A stretch of 35,307 nucleotides of DNA, taken from positions 1 to 35,307 of the forward strand of contig CAIPPO010000201.1 of assembly GCA_903866915.1 (NCBI GenBank), written 5' to 3'. The position numbers and the translations under genes were made by a program. Below, piece after piece: positions 22,077-29,645 of the stretch. The stretch's first letter is position 1. Each line of letters opens with the position of its first letter. A model generated the notes under the pieces. It ran no database searches, was not told where the DNA came from, and worked only from the letters and a program-made list of their open reading frames with translations. This stretch comes from an uncultured Mucilaginibacter sp. Lineage in GTDB: Bacteria; Bacteroidota; Bacteroidia; Sphingobacteriales; Sphingobacteriaceae.

Positions 22077-23456
22077 TTATTCACCCCGTTTTAAACCGTA
22101 TTTTTCTATCTTACTATACAAATGACTGCGCTGAATATCGATGTCATCTGCGGTCTTTGATACGTTCCAATTATTTTTTTCCAGTTTGAATTTGATGTAT
22201 TCCCTTTCGGCATAGTCTTTATATTCCTGGAAATTCGTGAATTGATCGAAATCCCGGCCTGGGTTTGTTTCCTTTGAACTATTTGCAGGTGCCGGGCCCG
22301 AGGGATTTGCAAATGCCCTTACATCGTCTTCGGTAATTGTTTTATCGCTTAAAATGATCAGGCGTTCTGCCATGTTTCGCAATTCGCGGATATTGCCCGA
22401 CCATGGCAATAATTTAAGCGCCTGCAAGGCAGCGTCCGATATTTTTTTGACCGGCATGCCATAGTCGTTGCATATCTCTTCCAGAAAATTGCTGGTTAGC
22501 AGCGGTATATCATCTTTACGTTCTATCAGCGGAGGTACATGGATCAAAATTACGCTAAGCCTGTGATACAGGTCCATCCTGAAATTTCCGGCTTCAATCT
22601 CTTTCAGCAGGTCCTTATTTGTTGCTGCAACCACACGTACATTAACCTCTATTTCTTTTTCGCCGCCAACCCGGGTGATTTTATTTTCCTGTAGCGCACG
22701 CAACACCTTGGCCTGAGCAGACTGGCTCATGTCGCCTATCTCATCCAGAAACAATGTGCCACCATCTGCTGATTCAAATTTGCCGATCCGCTGTTTTACT
22801 GCTGAGGTGAAGGAGCCTTTTTCGTGTCCGAATAATTCACTCTCGATCAACTCTGACGGGATTGCCGCGCAATTTACCTCAATCAGCGGTGCATTGACGC
22901 GGTTTGATTTTTCGTGTAGCCAGCGTGCCACCAGTTCTTTCCCGCTGCCATTGGCACCGGTAATTAAAACCCGGGCTTCTGTTGGCCCAACACGGTCAAT
23001 AGTTTCTTTGATTCTCCTGATTGCTGGCGATTCACCCAAAATGGCCCTTACCTTCGAAACTTTACGTTTCAGTACTTTGGTTTCGCTGACGAGGCTGCCG
23101 CGGTCGAGCGCATTGCGTACGGTAATCAGCAGCCGGTTCAGGTCAGGTGGTTTGGAAATGAAATCAAAAGCACCTTTTTTACTCGCCTCAACCGCCGTCT
23201 CAACTGTTCCATGACCCGAGATCATAATAAAGGGCAGGTCGGGTTTTAATATCAAACCCTCGGTCAGCACTTCCATGCCGTCCATCCGGTTCATTTTGAT
23301 GTCGCACAATACCAGATCGTAGTCGTTTTCGGCTATCAGGCTAACTCCATCTACACCGTTATCAATGTCATCAACTTCGTAATTCTCGTATTCCAGTATT
23401 TCCCGCAGGGTATTACGGATAGATCGCTCATCATCAATGATCAGAATTTTTGCCAT
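22077..23456 (-). CDS. NtrC-family sigma-54-dependent response regulator
   Basis: 459 residues. The receiver domain (1-120) has Asp8, Asp9, phospho-acceptor Asp52 (LVLCDIKMNRMDG) and Lys102. The AAA+ domain has Walker A ITGANGSGKE (Lys173) and Walker B GGTLFLDEIGD (Asp238, Glu239). The sigma-54 contact loop reads GSFTSA at 214-219 instead of GAFTGA. A Fis-type helix-turn-helix lies at the C-terminus (WNVSKTADDIDIQRSHLYSK). It activates RpoN promoters after phosphorylation by a histidine kinase, which is not in the window. The permease at 14306 has a matching promoter type and is a possible target, by inference only. Confidence 0.93.
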   Translation of the reverse strand: MAKILIIDDERSIRNTLREILEYENYEVDDIDNGVDGVSLIAENDYDLVLCDIKMNRMDGMEVLTEGLILKPDLPFIMISGHGTVETAVEASKKGAFDFISKPPDLNRLLITVRNALDRGSLVSETKVLKRKVSKVRAILGESPAIRRIKETIDRVGPTEARVLITGANGSGKELVARWLHEKSNRVNAPLIEVNCAAIPSELIESELFGHEKGSFTSAVKQRIGKFESADGGTLFLDEIGDMSQSAQAKVLRALQENKITRVGGEKEIEVNVRVVAATNKDLLKEIEAGNFRMDLYHRLSVILIHVPPLIERKDDIPLLTSNFLEEICNDYGMPVKKISDAALQALKLLPWSGNIRELRNMAERLIILSDKTITEDDVRAFANPSGPAPANSSKETNPGRDFDQFTNFQEYKDYAEREYIKFKLEKNNWNVSKTADDIDIQRSHLYSKIEKYGLKRGE

Positions 23457-23528
23457 ATAATTTCAACAAAAGGACTTAGTAACGATGCTAAGGTAGATGA
23501 ATTGTATAGAAAAATAAACACTTTCACC

Positions 23529-23560
23529 AAAAAATAAAGCCCACCCGTTAAGGATGGGCT
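23529..23560 (-). terminator. Intrinsic terminator of rnpB
   Basis: On the minus strand AGCCCATCC and GGGTGGGCT form a 9-bp stem (one G-U) with loop TTAAC at 23538-23560, followed by a T-rich run at 23529-23537. It directly follows the 3' end of the RNase P RNA. Confidence 0.85.
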
Positions 23561-23561
23561 A

Positions 23562-23947
23562 AAATTCAGCAGCAAAGCTGTAAGCCGGGTTCTGTATATT
23601 TCTATCATTGATCTGGCCCTGTCATTGCTGACAGGTTCAAGCAACCTACCCATCCTGGTTGTACCGATATCCCGATAGTTATCGGACGGCACATGAAGCG
23701 AGCAGCTTCTGATCCAGGACCTATTTGGTCTTTCAACTCCTGGGGTTTACCGCGATCCCGGTCGCCCGGGAAAGCCGTGAGCTCTTACCTCACATTTTCA
23801 CCCTTACCCCGATAAATCGGGGCGGTTTATTTTCTGTGGCACTTTCCGTCGCCGGCTGAACGGCGCCTTCCCGTTAGGAAGCAGGATGCTCTGTGTTGCC
23901 CGGACTTTCCTCCCCGGTTTTAAAGCGGAGCGATAGAACGATTTGCA
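23562..23947 (-). ncRNA. rnpB: RNase P RNA, bacterial class A
   Basis: This is the catalytic RNA that trims the 5' ends of pre-tRNAs. The universally conserved 5' core reads GAGGAAAGTCCGGGC on the minus strand (23898-23912). The 3' core ACAGAACCCGGCTTACAG (23578-23595) pairs with it to form helix P4. GGAAAGTGCCACAGAAA and GGTAAGGGTGAAA are further core elements. GCAAA near 23946 can pair with TTTGC at 23572-23576 as helix P1, which sets the ends; exact termini are uncertain by some bases. Several arms hold CCCGAT palindromes, including CCCCGATTTATCGGGG. An intrinsic terminator follows. Confidence 0.95.
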
Positions 23948-23950
23948 GGA

Positions 23951-23958
23951 CGAAGATA
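23951..23958 (-). promoter_or_regulatory. Putative -7 box for rnpB
   Basis: Minus-strand TATCTTCG is one base off TAnnTTTG. Its position puts transcription start at about 23946, which agrees with the P1-defined 5' end. The -33 region falls within the tandem repeats. Confidence 0.4.
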
Positions 23959-23966
23959 GTTGTTTA

Positions 23967-24116
23967 GGTTGGATTAAGTTGGATTAAGTTGGATTGGGTT
24001 GAGTTGGATTAAGTTGGATTGAGTTGGATTGGGTTGGATTGGGTTGGATTGGGTTTGATTGGGTTGGGTTGTGCCGATAGCTATGGGGGAAGTTGGATAG
24101 GGTTGTGCCGATAGCT
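23967..24116. repeat. G-rich tandem repeats (GTTGGATTGG-type) upstream of rnpB
   Basis: From 23967 to about 24070 the plus strand is built of TTGGATTAAG, TTGGATTGGG and TTGAG variants, a 5/10-base period with many GG and GGG runs. It is followed by a 17-base direct repeat, GGGTTGTGCCGATAGCT, at 24066-24082 and 24100-24116. No coding potential is credible. It occupies the space between the cytochrome gene stop and the rnpB promoter. Confidence 0.8.
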
Positions 24117-24161
24117 GGGGGGAACGTTGAATTGTAAAAAACGGCAATTGGAGCCCGGTGT

Positions 24162-24587
24162 TTACTTGCAATTTTTGAGGTCCGCTTCTACCTCATCCAT
24201 GGTAACGATACCCAATTGATTGCCGAAAGAGTTGTTCATATAGGTGATCACCTGTGCTATTTCCATGGGTGCCAGTTCGGCTGCGGGCATGTTTTCGTCA
24301 AAGGTTTTACCGTTTATGTTAATTACCCCCTTTAGTCCATATCGAATAGTGCAGGCCAGGGAATTTTTGTTCTTCTTTAAAAAAGTTGAATCATTTAGGG
24401 CAGGGATCAATGCTGAAAGCCCCGCACCATCGTTGCCATGGCAATTTTGGCAACGGGTTTGGTAAATTTCGGCGCCTTCGGAATAATATCGCTTAAACTC
24501 GAGGCTGGTATTGCTTTCGCAGGAAACGATCAGTAGCGTAATTATCGCCAGGGTTGATACGGCTGCAATTGTCCGGATATACCTCAT
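24162..24587 (-). CDS. Cytochrome c lipoprotein
   Basis: 141 residues. A lipobox at LIVSC (Cys23) indicates a membrane-anchored periplasmic protein. One haem c site, CQNCH (Cys46, Cys49, His50), and a probable axial methionine in ENMP (Met100) identify a class I cytochrome c of about 90 residues in its folded part. It should carry electrons in the periplasm. Its ATG overlaps the stop of the Sco1 gene (ATGA), so translation is coupled; Sco1 and this cytochrome likely serve the same respiratory branch. Confidence 0.9.
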   Translation of the reverse strand: MRYIRTIAAVSTLAIITLLIVSCESNTSLEFKRYYSEGAEIYQTRCQNCHGNDGAGLSALIPALNDSTFLKKNKNSLACTIRYGLKGVININGKTFDENMPAAELAPMEIAQVITYMNNSFGNQLGIVTMDEVEADLKNCK

Positions 24588-25240
24588 GGTGTGGTTTTTG
24601 GGTCGGGTTCTGCCAGCAAAGTTTTGATATCAGCTATCAACTGATCAACCTGTTTTGCTTCGGTACCATCATATGCTCCTCTAACCCGTTTTTGCTTATC
24701 AACCAATACAAAATATCCCTGGTGTACATATCCGCCGGCTGCTGAGCTATCTTGTTTTACTGCTACCAAATAACTATTTTCTGCTATGCTGTAGGTGTCT
24801 TCTTTCTTTCCCTGTAAAAACCACCAGGTGTTCCCGTTTACACCCAATTTATCAGCATATTTTTTTAAGACAGGTACGCTGTCGTGTTTAGGGTCGATGG
24901 TATGTGAGAGTATCCTGAAATCAGCCGAATTTTTGTAGGCAGCGAAAACCTTTAGCATATTCCGCGCCATCTGCGGGCAAATGGACGGGCAGGTAGTAAA
25001 GAAAAAGTCGGCTACATAAACCTTTCCATCAAGATTTTTATTACTGATGCTATCGCCGTACTGGTTAACAAACCTGAATTGTGGAATGGTTTGGTAAACC
25101 GTATCGGTAACTGATTTGCCATCAACTATTTTGGTTACCGCTTTGCGGCTGCCATAAATAGGCAAGGTAGATTTGCCGTTATTTGATTTACAGGAAGCGT
25201 AAGCGGCAATAATCAATAGTCCAAATACAAGCTTTCTCAT
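24584..25240 (-). CDS. SCO1/SenC family copper chaperone lipoprotein
   Basis: 218 residues from ATG 25240, one base after the previous stop. Lipobox AYASC gives Cys17. The thioredoxin-like fold has the copper-binding CPSIC (Cys84, Cys88) in FFFTTCPSICPQM and the third ligand His173 in GGYVHQGYFVLVD. The LSHTIDPKHDSV segment is typical. Sco proteins deliver copper to the CuA site of cytochrome c oxidase or act as thiol reductants. It is the middle gene of a lipoprotein-Sco-cytochrome c operon; no oxidase genes are in the window. Confidence 0.92.
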   Translation of the reverse strand: MRKLVFGLLIIAAYASCKSNNGKSTLPIYGSRKAVTKIVDGKSVTDTVYQTIPQFRFVNQYGDSISNKNLDGKVYVADFFFTTCPSICPQMARNMLKVFAAYKNSADFRILSHTIDPKHDSVPVLKKYADKLGVNGNTWWFLQGKKEDTYSIAENSYLVAVKQDSSAAGGYVHQGYFVLVDKQKRVRGAYDGTEAKQVDQLIADIKTLLAEPDPKTTP

Positions 25241-25241
25241 A

Positions 25242-25637
25242 TTATTTATGCGAAGTAAAGTATTTGTTCGATTCATTGATCGCAATATTGATTTGTGAAT
25301 CAACTGACAGAACTTGTTTTTTCTGGCCGTTGTAATAACTGATTACCTCGTCGTGCGACTTGCCGGTCATGTCAGGCTGAAACTGGCTCATCCATTTATC
25401 CATGGCATCATCGGCAGCATTTAATTTGGCTACCAATGACTTTAAGACAAGGGTGTCTTTTTTTAGTTTTAACAGCGTGTCCAGCTTCATTTTATTTTTC
25501 ATGAGCAACTCATCATTATTCATCATCTTCTCATGCAGGCTGATGATGTCGTTCTTCAGATCACTTTCCTGTTTGGCATTGTTAGCACAGCCGGCAAGCA
25601 GACAAAAAGTGAGCAGGATATAACTTATGTTTTTCAT
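25242..25637 (-). CDS. Small coiled-coil lipoprotein, function unknown
   Basis: 131 residues from ATG 25637 (MKNISYILLTFCLLAGC), lipobox LAGC with Cys17. The mature part is almost all charged helix (SDLKNDIISLHEKMMNNDEL then KNKMKLDTLLKLKKDTL), suggesting coiled coil, with a conserved-looking WMSQFQPDM segment. It is the first gene of the operon with Sco1 and cytochrome c, so a role in oxidase assembly or copper handling is possible but unproven. A TTG three codons upstream was not preferred. Confidence 0.78.
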   Translation of the reverse strand: MKNISYILLTFCLLAGCANNAKQESDLKNDIISLHEKMMNNDELLMKNKMKLDTLLKLKKDTLVLKSLVAKLNAADDAMDKWMSQFQPDMTGKSHDEVISYYNGQKKQVLSVDSQINIAINESNKYFTSHK

Positions 25638-25689
25638 ACAATTCAATCTTCGGTAAAATTAACATTTATGCTTGTCATCCAGCTAAAAA

Positions 25690-26154
25690 TCAAGAATTTT
25701 GACTGTTGCGGGTAAATGCAATATAATCTGTAAATGGCAGCTCGATTCCTTCAGTTTTCAGGTATAAGCCGATTTGAGCCCTGTGGTGCGTACCATGGTT
25801 GATCACATGCGTCAGGATATCACTTAACTGGTCTTCAAAATATTCTCCTTTTGAATTATGGTAGCTGATCATTTTATCGAAATCAAGGGAATTAAGTGTT
25901 TCCAGAAAATCGACCCAGCTTTGATGGTTTTCGTTGATCTGCAATTTTAACGAATCAACCGGCCATTCGGGCCATACCACAAATTTGTCAGTCGATTCCA
26001 GTTTAGATCGGGTTAGCCAAATCCTTTGCGAAGCTAATAAATGGGCCATAGTTCTGCATGCTTTTGCATTATTTTTAGTTTTACCGATGAGGTCTAAAAT
26101 AAGCAGGTTGGTGTATTGATCGTAATCGAACAGCCGCTTGAAATATGCTTTCAT
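25690..26154 (-). CDS. DinB-like four-helix-bundle protein
   Basis: 154 residues. The pattern FDYDQYTNLLILDLI, MAHLLASQRIWLTR and HVINHGTHHRAQIGLYLK is that of the DinB/YfiT metal-binding bundle, in which histidines from the second and last helices bind a divalent metal. Family members are damage-inducible or thiol transferases (bacillithiol, mycothiol); the actual reaction here is unknown. It stands alone 52 bases before the lipoprotein operon on the same strand. A TAAATTTG box ends only four bases before its start. Confidence 0.82.
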   Translation of the reverse strand: MKAYFKRLFDYDQYTNLLILDLIGKTKNNAKACRTMAHLLASQRIWLTRSKLESTDKFVVWPEWPVDSLKLQINENHQSWVDFLETLNSLDFDKMISYHNSKGEYFEDQLSDILTHVINHGTHHRAQIGLYLKTEGIELPFTDYIAFTRNSQNS

Positions 26155-26158
26155 GGCT

Positions 26159-26166
26159 CAAATTTA
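26159..26166 (-). promoter_or_regulatory. Putative -7 box for the DinB-like gene
   Basis: Minus-strand TAAATTTG ends four bases from the ATG, which would make the transcript essentially leaderless. Confidence 0.4.
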
Positions 26167-26497
26167 AAAAAACTGACGATTCATCAAGGTATTAAGAGTT
26201 CGTAATTAAACCTATAAGCAAAAAACTTTAACATAAAAATAATATAACCTTCATGCCTGCTTCATATTTCCAAACGATATTTGATATACAAACCTGAAAT
26301 ATTATGAAATTCAGTATCAATTTTGCGAAGCTTATCCGGAATTTCCGCGAATGGATGATCACCAGGAGTCTGCGGTCGTCATTTATCCACTAAGAATTTT
26401 GCCTTTATTTTCCCGCTGTTCATTTAAGCTGAAACATTTGAAGTTTGTTTTTATTCAAACTTTAGACGTTTTTTGCAGCAAGTGATGCGCTTGATCT
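26167..26497 (+). other. Intergenic region upstream of the GH1 gene
   Basis: About 330 bases with no credible gene. A 29-codon frame at 26304-26393 (MKFSINFAKLIRNFREWMIT...) has no supporting context. AAGTTTG (26441-26447) and CAAACTT (26456-26462) form a 7-bp dyad 35 bases before the GH1 ATG, a possible operator or leader hairpin. No clear promoter box was found. Confidence 0.4.
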
Positions 26498-27838
26498 ATG
26501 GATAGACTAACCAGGACTTTATTTGGCAGTGATTTTGAATGGGGAGTCTCAACCGCGGCCTTCCAAATCGAGGGGGCCTGTGATGCCGATGGCAAAGGGG
26601 AATCTATCTGGGATGCTTTTACTGCTAAAAAAGGCAAGGTGATTGGCGGGCATAAGGCCGACATTGCCTGCAATTTCTACTATAATTTTAAAGAAGATAT
26701 AGACCTGCTGAAGAAGCTCCATATCCCTAATTTTCGCTTCTCAATTTCATGGACACGCGTTTTACCCGATGGAACCGGCAAGGTAAACCAGGAGGGTATC
26801 AATTATTATAATCGCGTCATAGATTATTGCCTCGAGCAGGGTATCGAACCCTGGCTAACGGTTTATCATTGGGATCTGCCGCAGGAATTGGAACAGAAAG
26901 GTGGCTGGACCAATCGCCAGATCGTTGATTGGTTTTCAAATTATACAGAAATTTGTGCCCGAAGCTTTGGCGACCGGGTAAAGCACTGGATGGTGATGAA
27001 TGAGCCATCGGTATTTTCCGGAGCCGGTTATTTTTTTGGTATACATGCTCCGGGTAGAACCGGGATCAAAAACTTCCTGCCGGTTATTCACCATGTGGTT
27101 TTAAGTATGGTGGCCGGAGCCAGGAAATTACGCGAAATTTTGCCGGATGCTAACATCGGTACTACCTTTTCCTGTTCGCATATCGAACCCGCGTCACAAA
27201 GCAAAAGAGATATTGCGGCTGCTCATAGGGCCGATGCACTGGTGAACCGCCTATTTATCGAACCTGTTCTGGGACTCGGATACCCGGTAAATGAAATTCC
27301 CGTATTGAGCGATATGCAAAAATATATTCTGCCCGGCGACGAGGAGAACATGCATTTTGATTTTGATTTTATCGGTCTTCAAAACTATACCCGCGAGATT
27401 GTCAAATATTCATTCCTTACACCTTATATCCACGCCCGGTTGGTTAAAGCCGCTCAGCGTAAGGTGCCGCTGACCGCTATGGGTTGGGAAGTATATCCCC
27501 GCGCTATTTATCATATCCTGAAAAAGTTTGACGCGTACCCGCAAATTAAAAAGATCATCATTACCGAAAATGGTGCAGCTTTCCCGGATGATTTAATTGA
27601 TGGGAATGTGGCCGACGTCCAGCGACTGGATTACATACGTGAAAACTTGCAGCAGATTTTGGCTGCCAGGCAGGAAGGCGTTAATGTTCAAGGTTATTTT
27701 GTGTGGACGCTGACAGATAATTTCGAATGGGCCGAAGGCTATCATCCGCGATTTGGCTTGGTACATGTTGATTTTGAAACGCAACAGCGCACCATTAAAT
27801 CATCCGGCTATTGGTATTCGGATTTCTTAAAAGGTTAG
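26498..27838 (+). CDS. Glycoside hydrolase family 1 beta-glucosidase
   Basis: 446 residues, normal for GH1. The N-terminal signature is FEWGVSTAAFQIEGA. The acid/base glutamate is Glu169 in MNEPSVF and the nucleophile Glu357 in ITENGAAF. WTLTDNFEWAEGYHPRFGLV near the end forms the aglycone side of the barrel. No signal peptide is present, so it acts in the cytoplasm on imported beta-glucosides or cellobiose. It is a single gene, convergent with the acyl-CoA dehydrogenase gene 17 bases downstream. Substrate preference (glucoside or galactoside) cannot be read from the sequence. Confidence 0.95.
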   Translation: MDRLTRTLFGSDFEWGVSTAAFQIEGACDADGKGESIWDAFTAKKGKVIGGHKADIACNFYYNFKEDIDLLKKLHIPNFRFSISWTRVLPDGTGKVNQEGINYYNRVIDYCLEQGIEPWLTVYHWDLPQELEQKGGWTNRQIVDWFSNYTEICARSFGDRVKHWMVMNEPSVFSGAGYFFGIHAPGRTGIKNFLPVIHHVVLSMVAGARKLREILPDANIGTTFSCSHIEPASQSKRDIAAAHRADALVNRLFIEPVLGLGYPVNEIPVLSDMQKYILPGDEENMHFDFDFIGLQNYTREIVKYSFLTPYIHARLVKAAQRKVPLTAMGWEVYPRAIYHILKKFDAYPQIKKIIITENGAAFPDDLIDGNVADVQRLDYIRENLQQILAARQEGVNVQGYFVWTLTDNFEWAEGYHPRFGLVHVDFETQQRTIKSSGYWYSDFLKG

Positions 27839-27855
27839 TAAGTTGCATTTGTTGT

Positions 27856-29037
27856 CTATTTAAAGGCATCTTCGCCGGTAATATCCATGCCGGTTATCAG
27901 TAGATGGATATCGTGTGTACCCTCATAAGTTATTACCGACTCCAGGTTCATCATATGGCGCATGATCGGGTACTCACCGGTAATACCCATGCCACCCAAC
28001 ATTTGCCGGGCTTCCCTGGCTATATTAATAGCAGTTTCAACGCTGTTCCGTTTAGCCATCGATATCTGAGCGGGAGTAGCACGATTTTCACTCTTCAATA
28101 CACCAAGCCTCCAAACCAAGAGCTGGGCTTTTGTTATTTCGGTAATCATTTCGGCCAGTTTCTTTTGCTGCAATTGGAAACCTGCAATCGGGCGGCCAAA
28201 TTGAACACGCTCTTTTGAATAGCGCAAGGCCGTATCATAGCAATCCATAGCAGCACCTATGGCACCCCAGGCGATGCCATAGCGGGCCTGGTTCAGGCAG
28301 CCAAGCGGACCTTTAAGGCCGGATACATTAGGTAATAGGTTTTCTTTTGGAACTTTTACATTATCAAATACCAGCTCGCCGGTAGCAGAAGCGCGTAATG
28401 ACCATTTGTTATGTGTTTCAGGCGTTGAAAAACCTTCCATGCCCCGCTCTACGATCAAACCGCGGATCTTGCCGCTTTCATCTTTGGCCCAAACCACTGC
28501 AATATCAGCAAACGGCGAGTTGGATATCCACATTTTGGCGCCATTAAGGATGTAGTGGTCGCCGGCATCTTTAATATTGGTGGTCATCCCACTCGGGTTA
28601 GAGCCATGGTCGGGCTCGGTCAGGCCGAAACAACCTATGAGCTCGCCAGCCGCAAGCTTGGGTAAGTATTTATGTTTTTGCTCTTCCGAACCATAAGCGT
28701 AGATAGGATACATAACCAATGAGCCCTGCACCGAAGCCGTAGACCGTATCCCTGAGTCGCCACGCTCAATTTCCTGCATAATGATGCCGTAAGCAATGTA
28801 ATCAAGCCCTGCACCACCATATTCTACCGGCACCGTTGGGCCGAAAGCACCAATTTCTGCTAAACCCTTTAATAAGTGTTTCGGAAATTCAGCTTTTTGG
28901 GCATAATCTTCAATGATCGGGCTTACTTCTTTTTTAACCCAGTCGCGCACTGTTGCACGGATCAGTTTATGCTCATCGGTCAGTAATTCGTCAATCAAAT
29001 AATAGTCAGGAGCTTCGAATAAGTCAGTTTTAGCCAT
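27856..29037 (-). CDS. Acyl-CoA dehydrogenase, glutaryl-CoA dehydrogenase type
   Basis: 393 residues. The glutaryl-specific features are present: RSTASVQGSLVMYPIYAYGS with Arg98 where the enzyme binds the distal carboxylate, GCFGLTEPDHGSNP, and VITYEGTHDIHLLITG with catalytic base Glu372. The enzyme oxidises and decarboxylates glutaryl-CoA to crotonyl-CoA in lysine/tryptophan breakdown, passing electrons to ETF (etfAB at 942-2689). It is a lone gene with a TATCTTTG promoter box 20 bases before the ATG. Assignment to another short-chain acyl-CoA is less likely given the arginine. Confidence 0.88.
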   Translation of the reverse strand: MAKTDLFEAPDYYLIDELLTDEHKLIRATVRDWVKKEVSPIIEDYAQKAEFPKHLLKGLAEIGAFGPTVPVEYGGAGLDYIAYGIIMQEIERGDSGIRSTASVQGSLVMYPIYAYGSEEQKHKYLPKLAAGELIGCFGLTEPDHGSNPSGMTTNIKDAGDHYILNGAKMWISNSPFADIAVVWAKDESGKIRGLIVERGMEGFSTPETHNKWSLRASATGELVFDNVKVPKENLLPNVSGLKGPLGCLNQARYGIAWGAIGAAMDCYDTALRYSKERVQFGRPIAGFQLQQKKLAEMITEITKAQLLVWRLGVLKSENRATPAQISMAKRNSVETAINIAREARQMLGGMGITGEYPIMRHMMNLESVITYEGTHDIHLLITGMDITGEDAFK

Positions 29038-29057
29038 TGGAAATTAAATTGGTTGGG

Positions 29058-29065
29058 CAAAGATA
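29058..29065 (-). promoter_or_regulatory. Putative -7 box for the acyl-CoA dehydrogenase gene
   Basis: Minus-strand TATCTTTG followed by C is an exact TAnnTTTG match, 20 bases before the ATG. Confidence 0.5.
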
Positions 29066-29105
29066 GGAGTTTGGTTGGTGATTTTTTGCTTGTAATTGTT
29101 AGTTG

Positions 29106-29123
29106 TCCCGATAGTTACCGGGA
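29106..29123. repeat. CCCGATAGTTACCGGG palindrome
   Basis: TCCCGATAGTTACCGGGA is an imperfect palindrome in the divergent region between the dehydrogenase and folB. Nearly the same word occurs in the rnpB gene at 23670-23687. Confidence 0.55.
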
Positions 29124-29271
29124 TCGTTGTAGTGGGTGAGTTAATGGAATAAAATTTATATAATTGATATCATGGTGATCCTCAAATTAAAAAAATCACG
29201 GTTCAGAAAAATCCGGATGCCCAATACCAAATGACAAATGACAAATAACCAATAAACTAAGCGCAAATCAC

Positions 29272-29279
29272 TAAATTTG
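29272..29279 (+). promoter_or_regulatory. Putative -7 box for folB
   Basis: TAAATTTG followed by C fits TAnnTTTG and ends five bases before the folB ATG. Just upstream (29228-29250) are short CAAATGA repeats in place of a clear -33 element. Confidence 0.4.
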
Positions 29280-29284
29280 CCGCC

Positions 29285-29644
29285 ATGATCAATGTAGCCT
29301 TGCATGGTGCCGAATTTTATGGCAAACATGGTTTTTACCCCGAGGAGCAATTGCTGGGAAGCAGGTTTGTGGTAGATATTTCAGTCGATTTTGAGCCTAA
29401 AGGGGAGTTATTGCACGATAAATTGACAGATACTGTCAATTATGAGCATTTGTATGAATTGACCTACGCGCAAATGCAAAAGCCGCGCAAACTGATTGAA
29501 AGTTTATGCCAGGCTATAATCGATGATGTGGTATACCATTACAGTTTTGTTGAAAAAGTTACCATAACGATCAAAAAGCTTTATCCGCCGCTGCCGGGCA
29601 AAGTGGCACACTCGGGTGTTACTATTACCTATCAAAAGCATTGA
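29285..29644 (+). CDS. folB: Dihydroneopterin aldolase
   Basis: 119 residues, the standard size. ALHGAEFYGKHGFYPEEQLL carries the catalytic-site glutamate region, VNYEHLYEL holds the conserved tyrosine (Tyr53), IESLCQAI the pterin-binding glutamate (Glu72), and VTITIKKLYPPLPG the catalytic lysine (Lys97/98). It converts dihydroneopterin to hydroxymethyl-dihydropterin in folate synthesis. It lies one base upstream of the FAD oxidase gene on the same strand, so the two are probably co-transcribed although functionally unrelated. Confidence 0.93.
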   Translation: MINVALHGAEFYGKHGFYPEEQLLGSRFVVDISVDFEPKGELLHDKLTDTVNYEHLYELTYAQMQKPRKLIESLCQAIIDDVVYHYSFVEKVTITIKKLYPPLPGKVAHSGVTITYQKH

Positions 29645-29645
29645 A

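Noticed and set aside
23441..23692. 83-codon minus-strand frame
   Set aside because: Lies mostly on the 3' half of the RNase P RNA and its terminator.
23974..24171. 65-codon frame rich in NPTQSNPIQ
   Set aside because: Translation of the G-rich tandem repeat; no start context or homology.
26304..26393. 29-codon small ORF before the GH1 gene
   Set aside because: No ribosome-binding or promoter signal and no recognisable sequence; too short to support from one genome.
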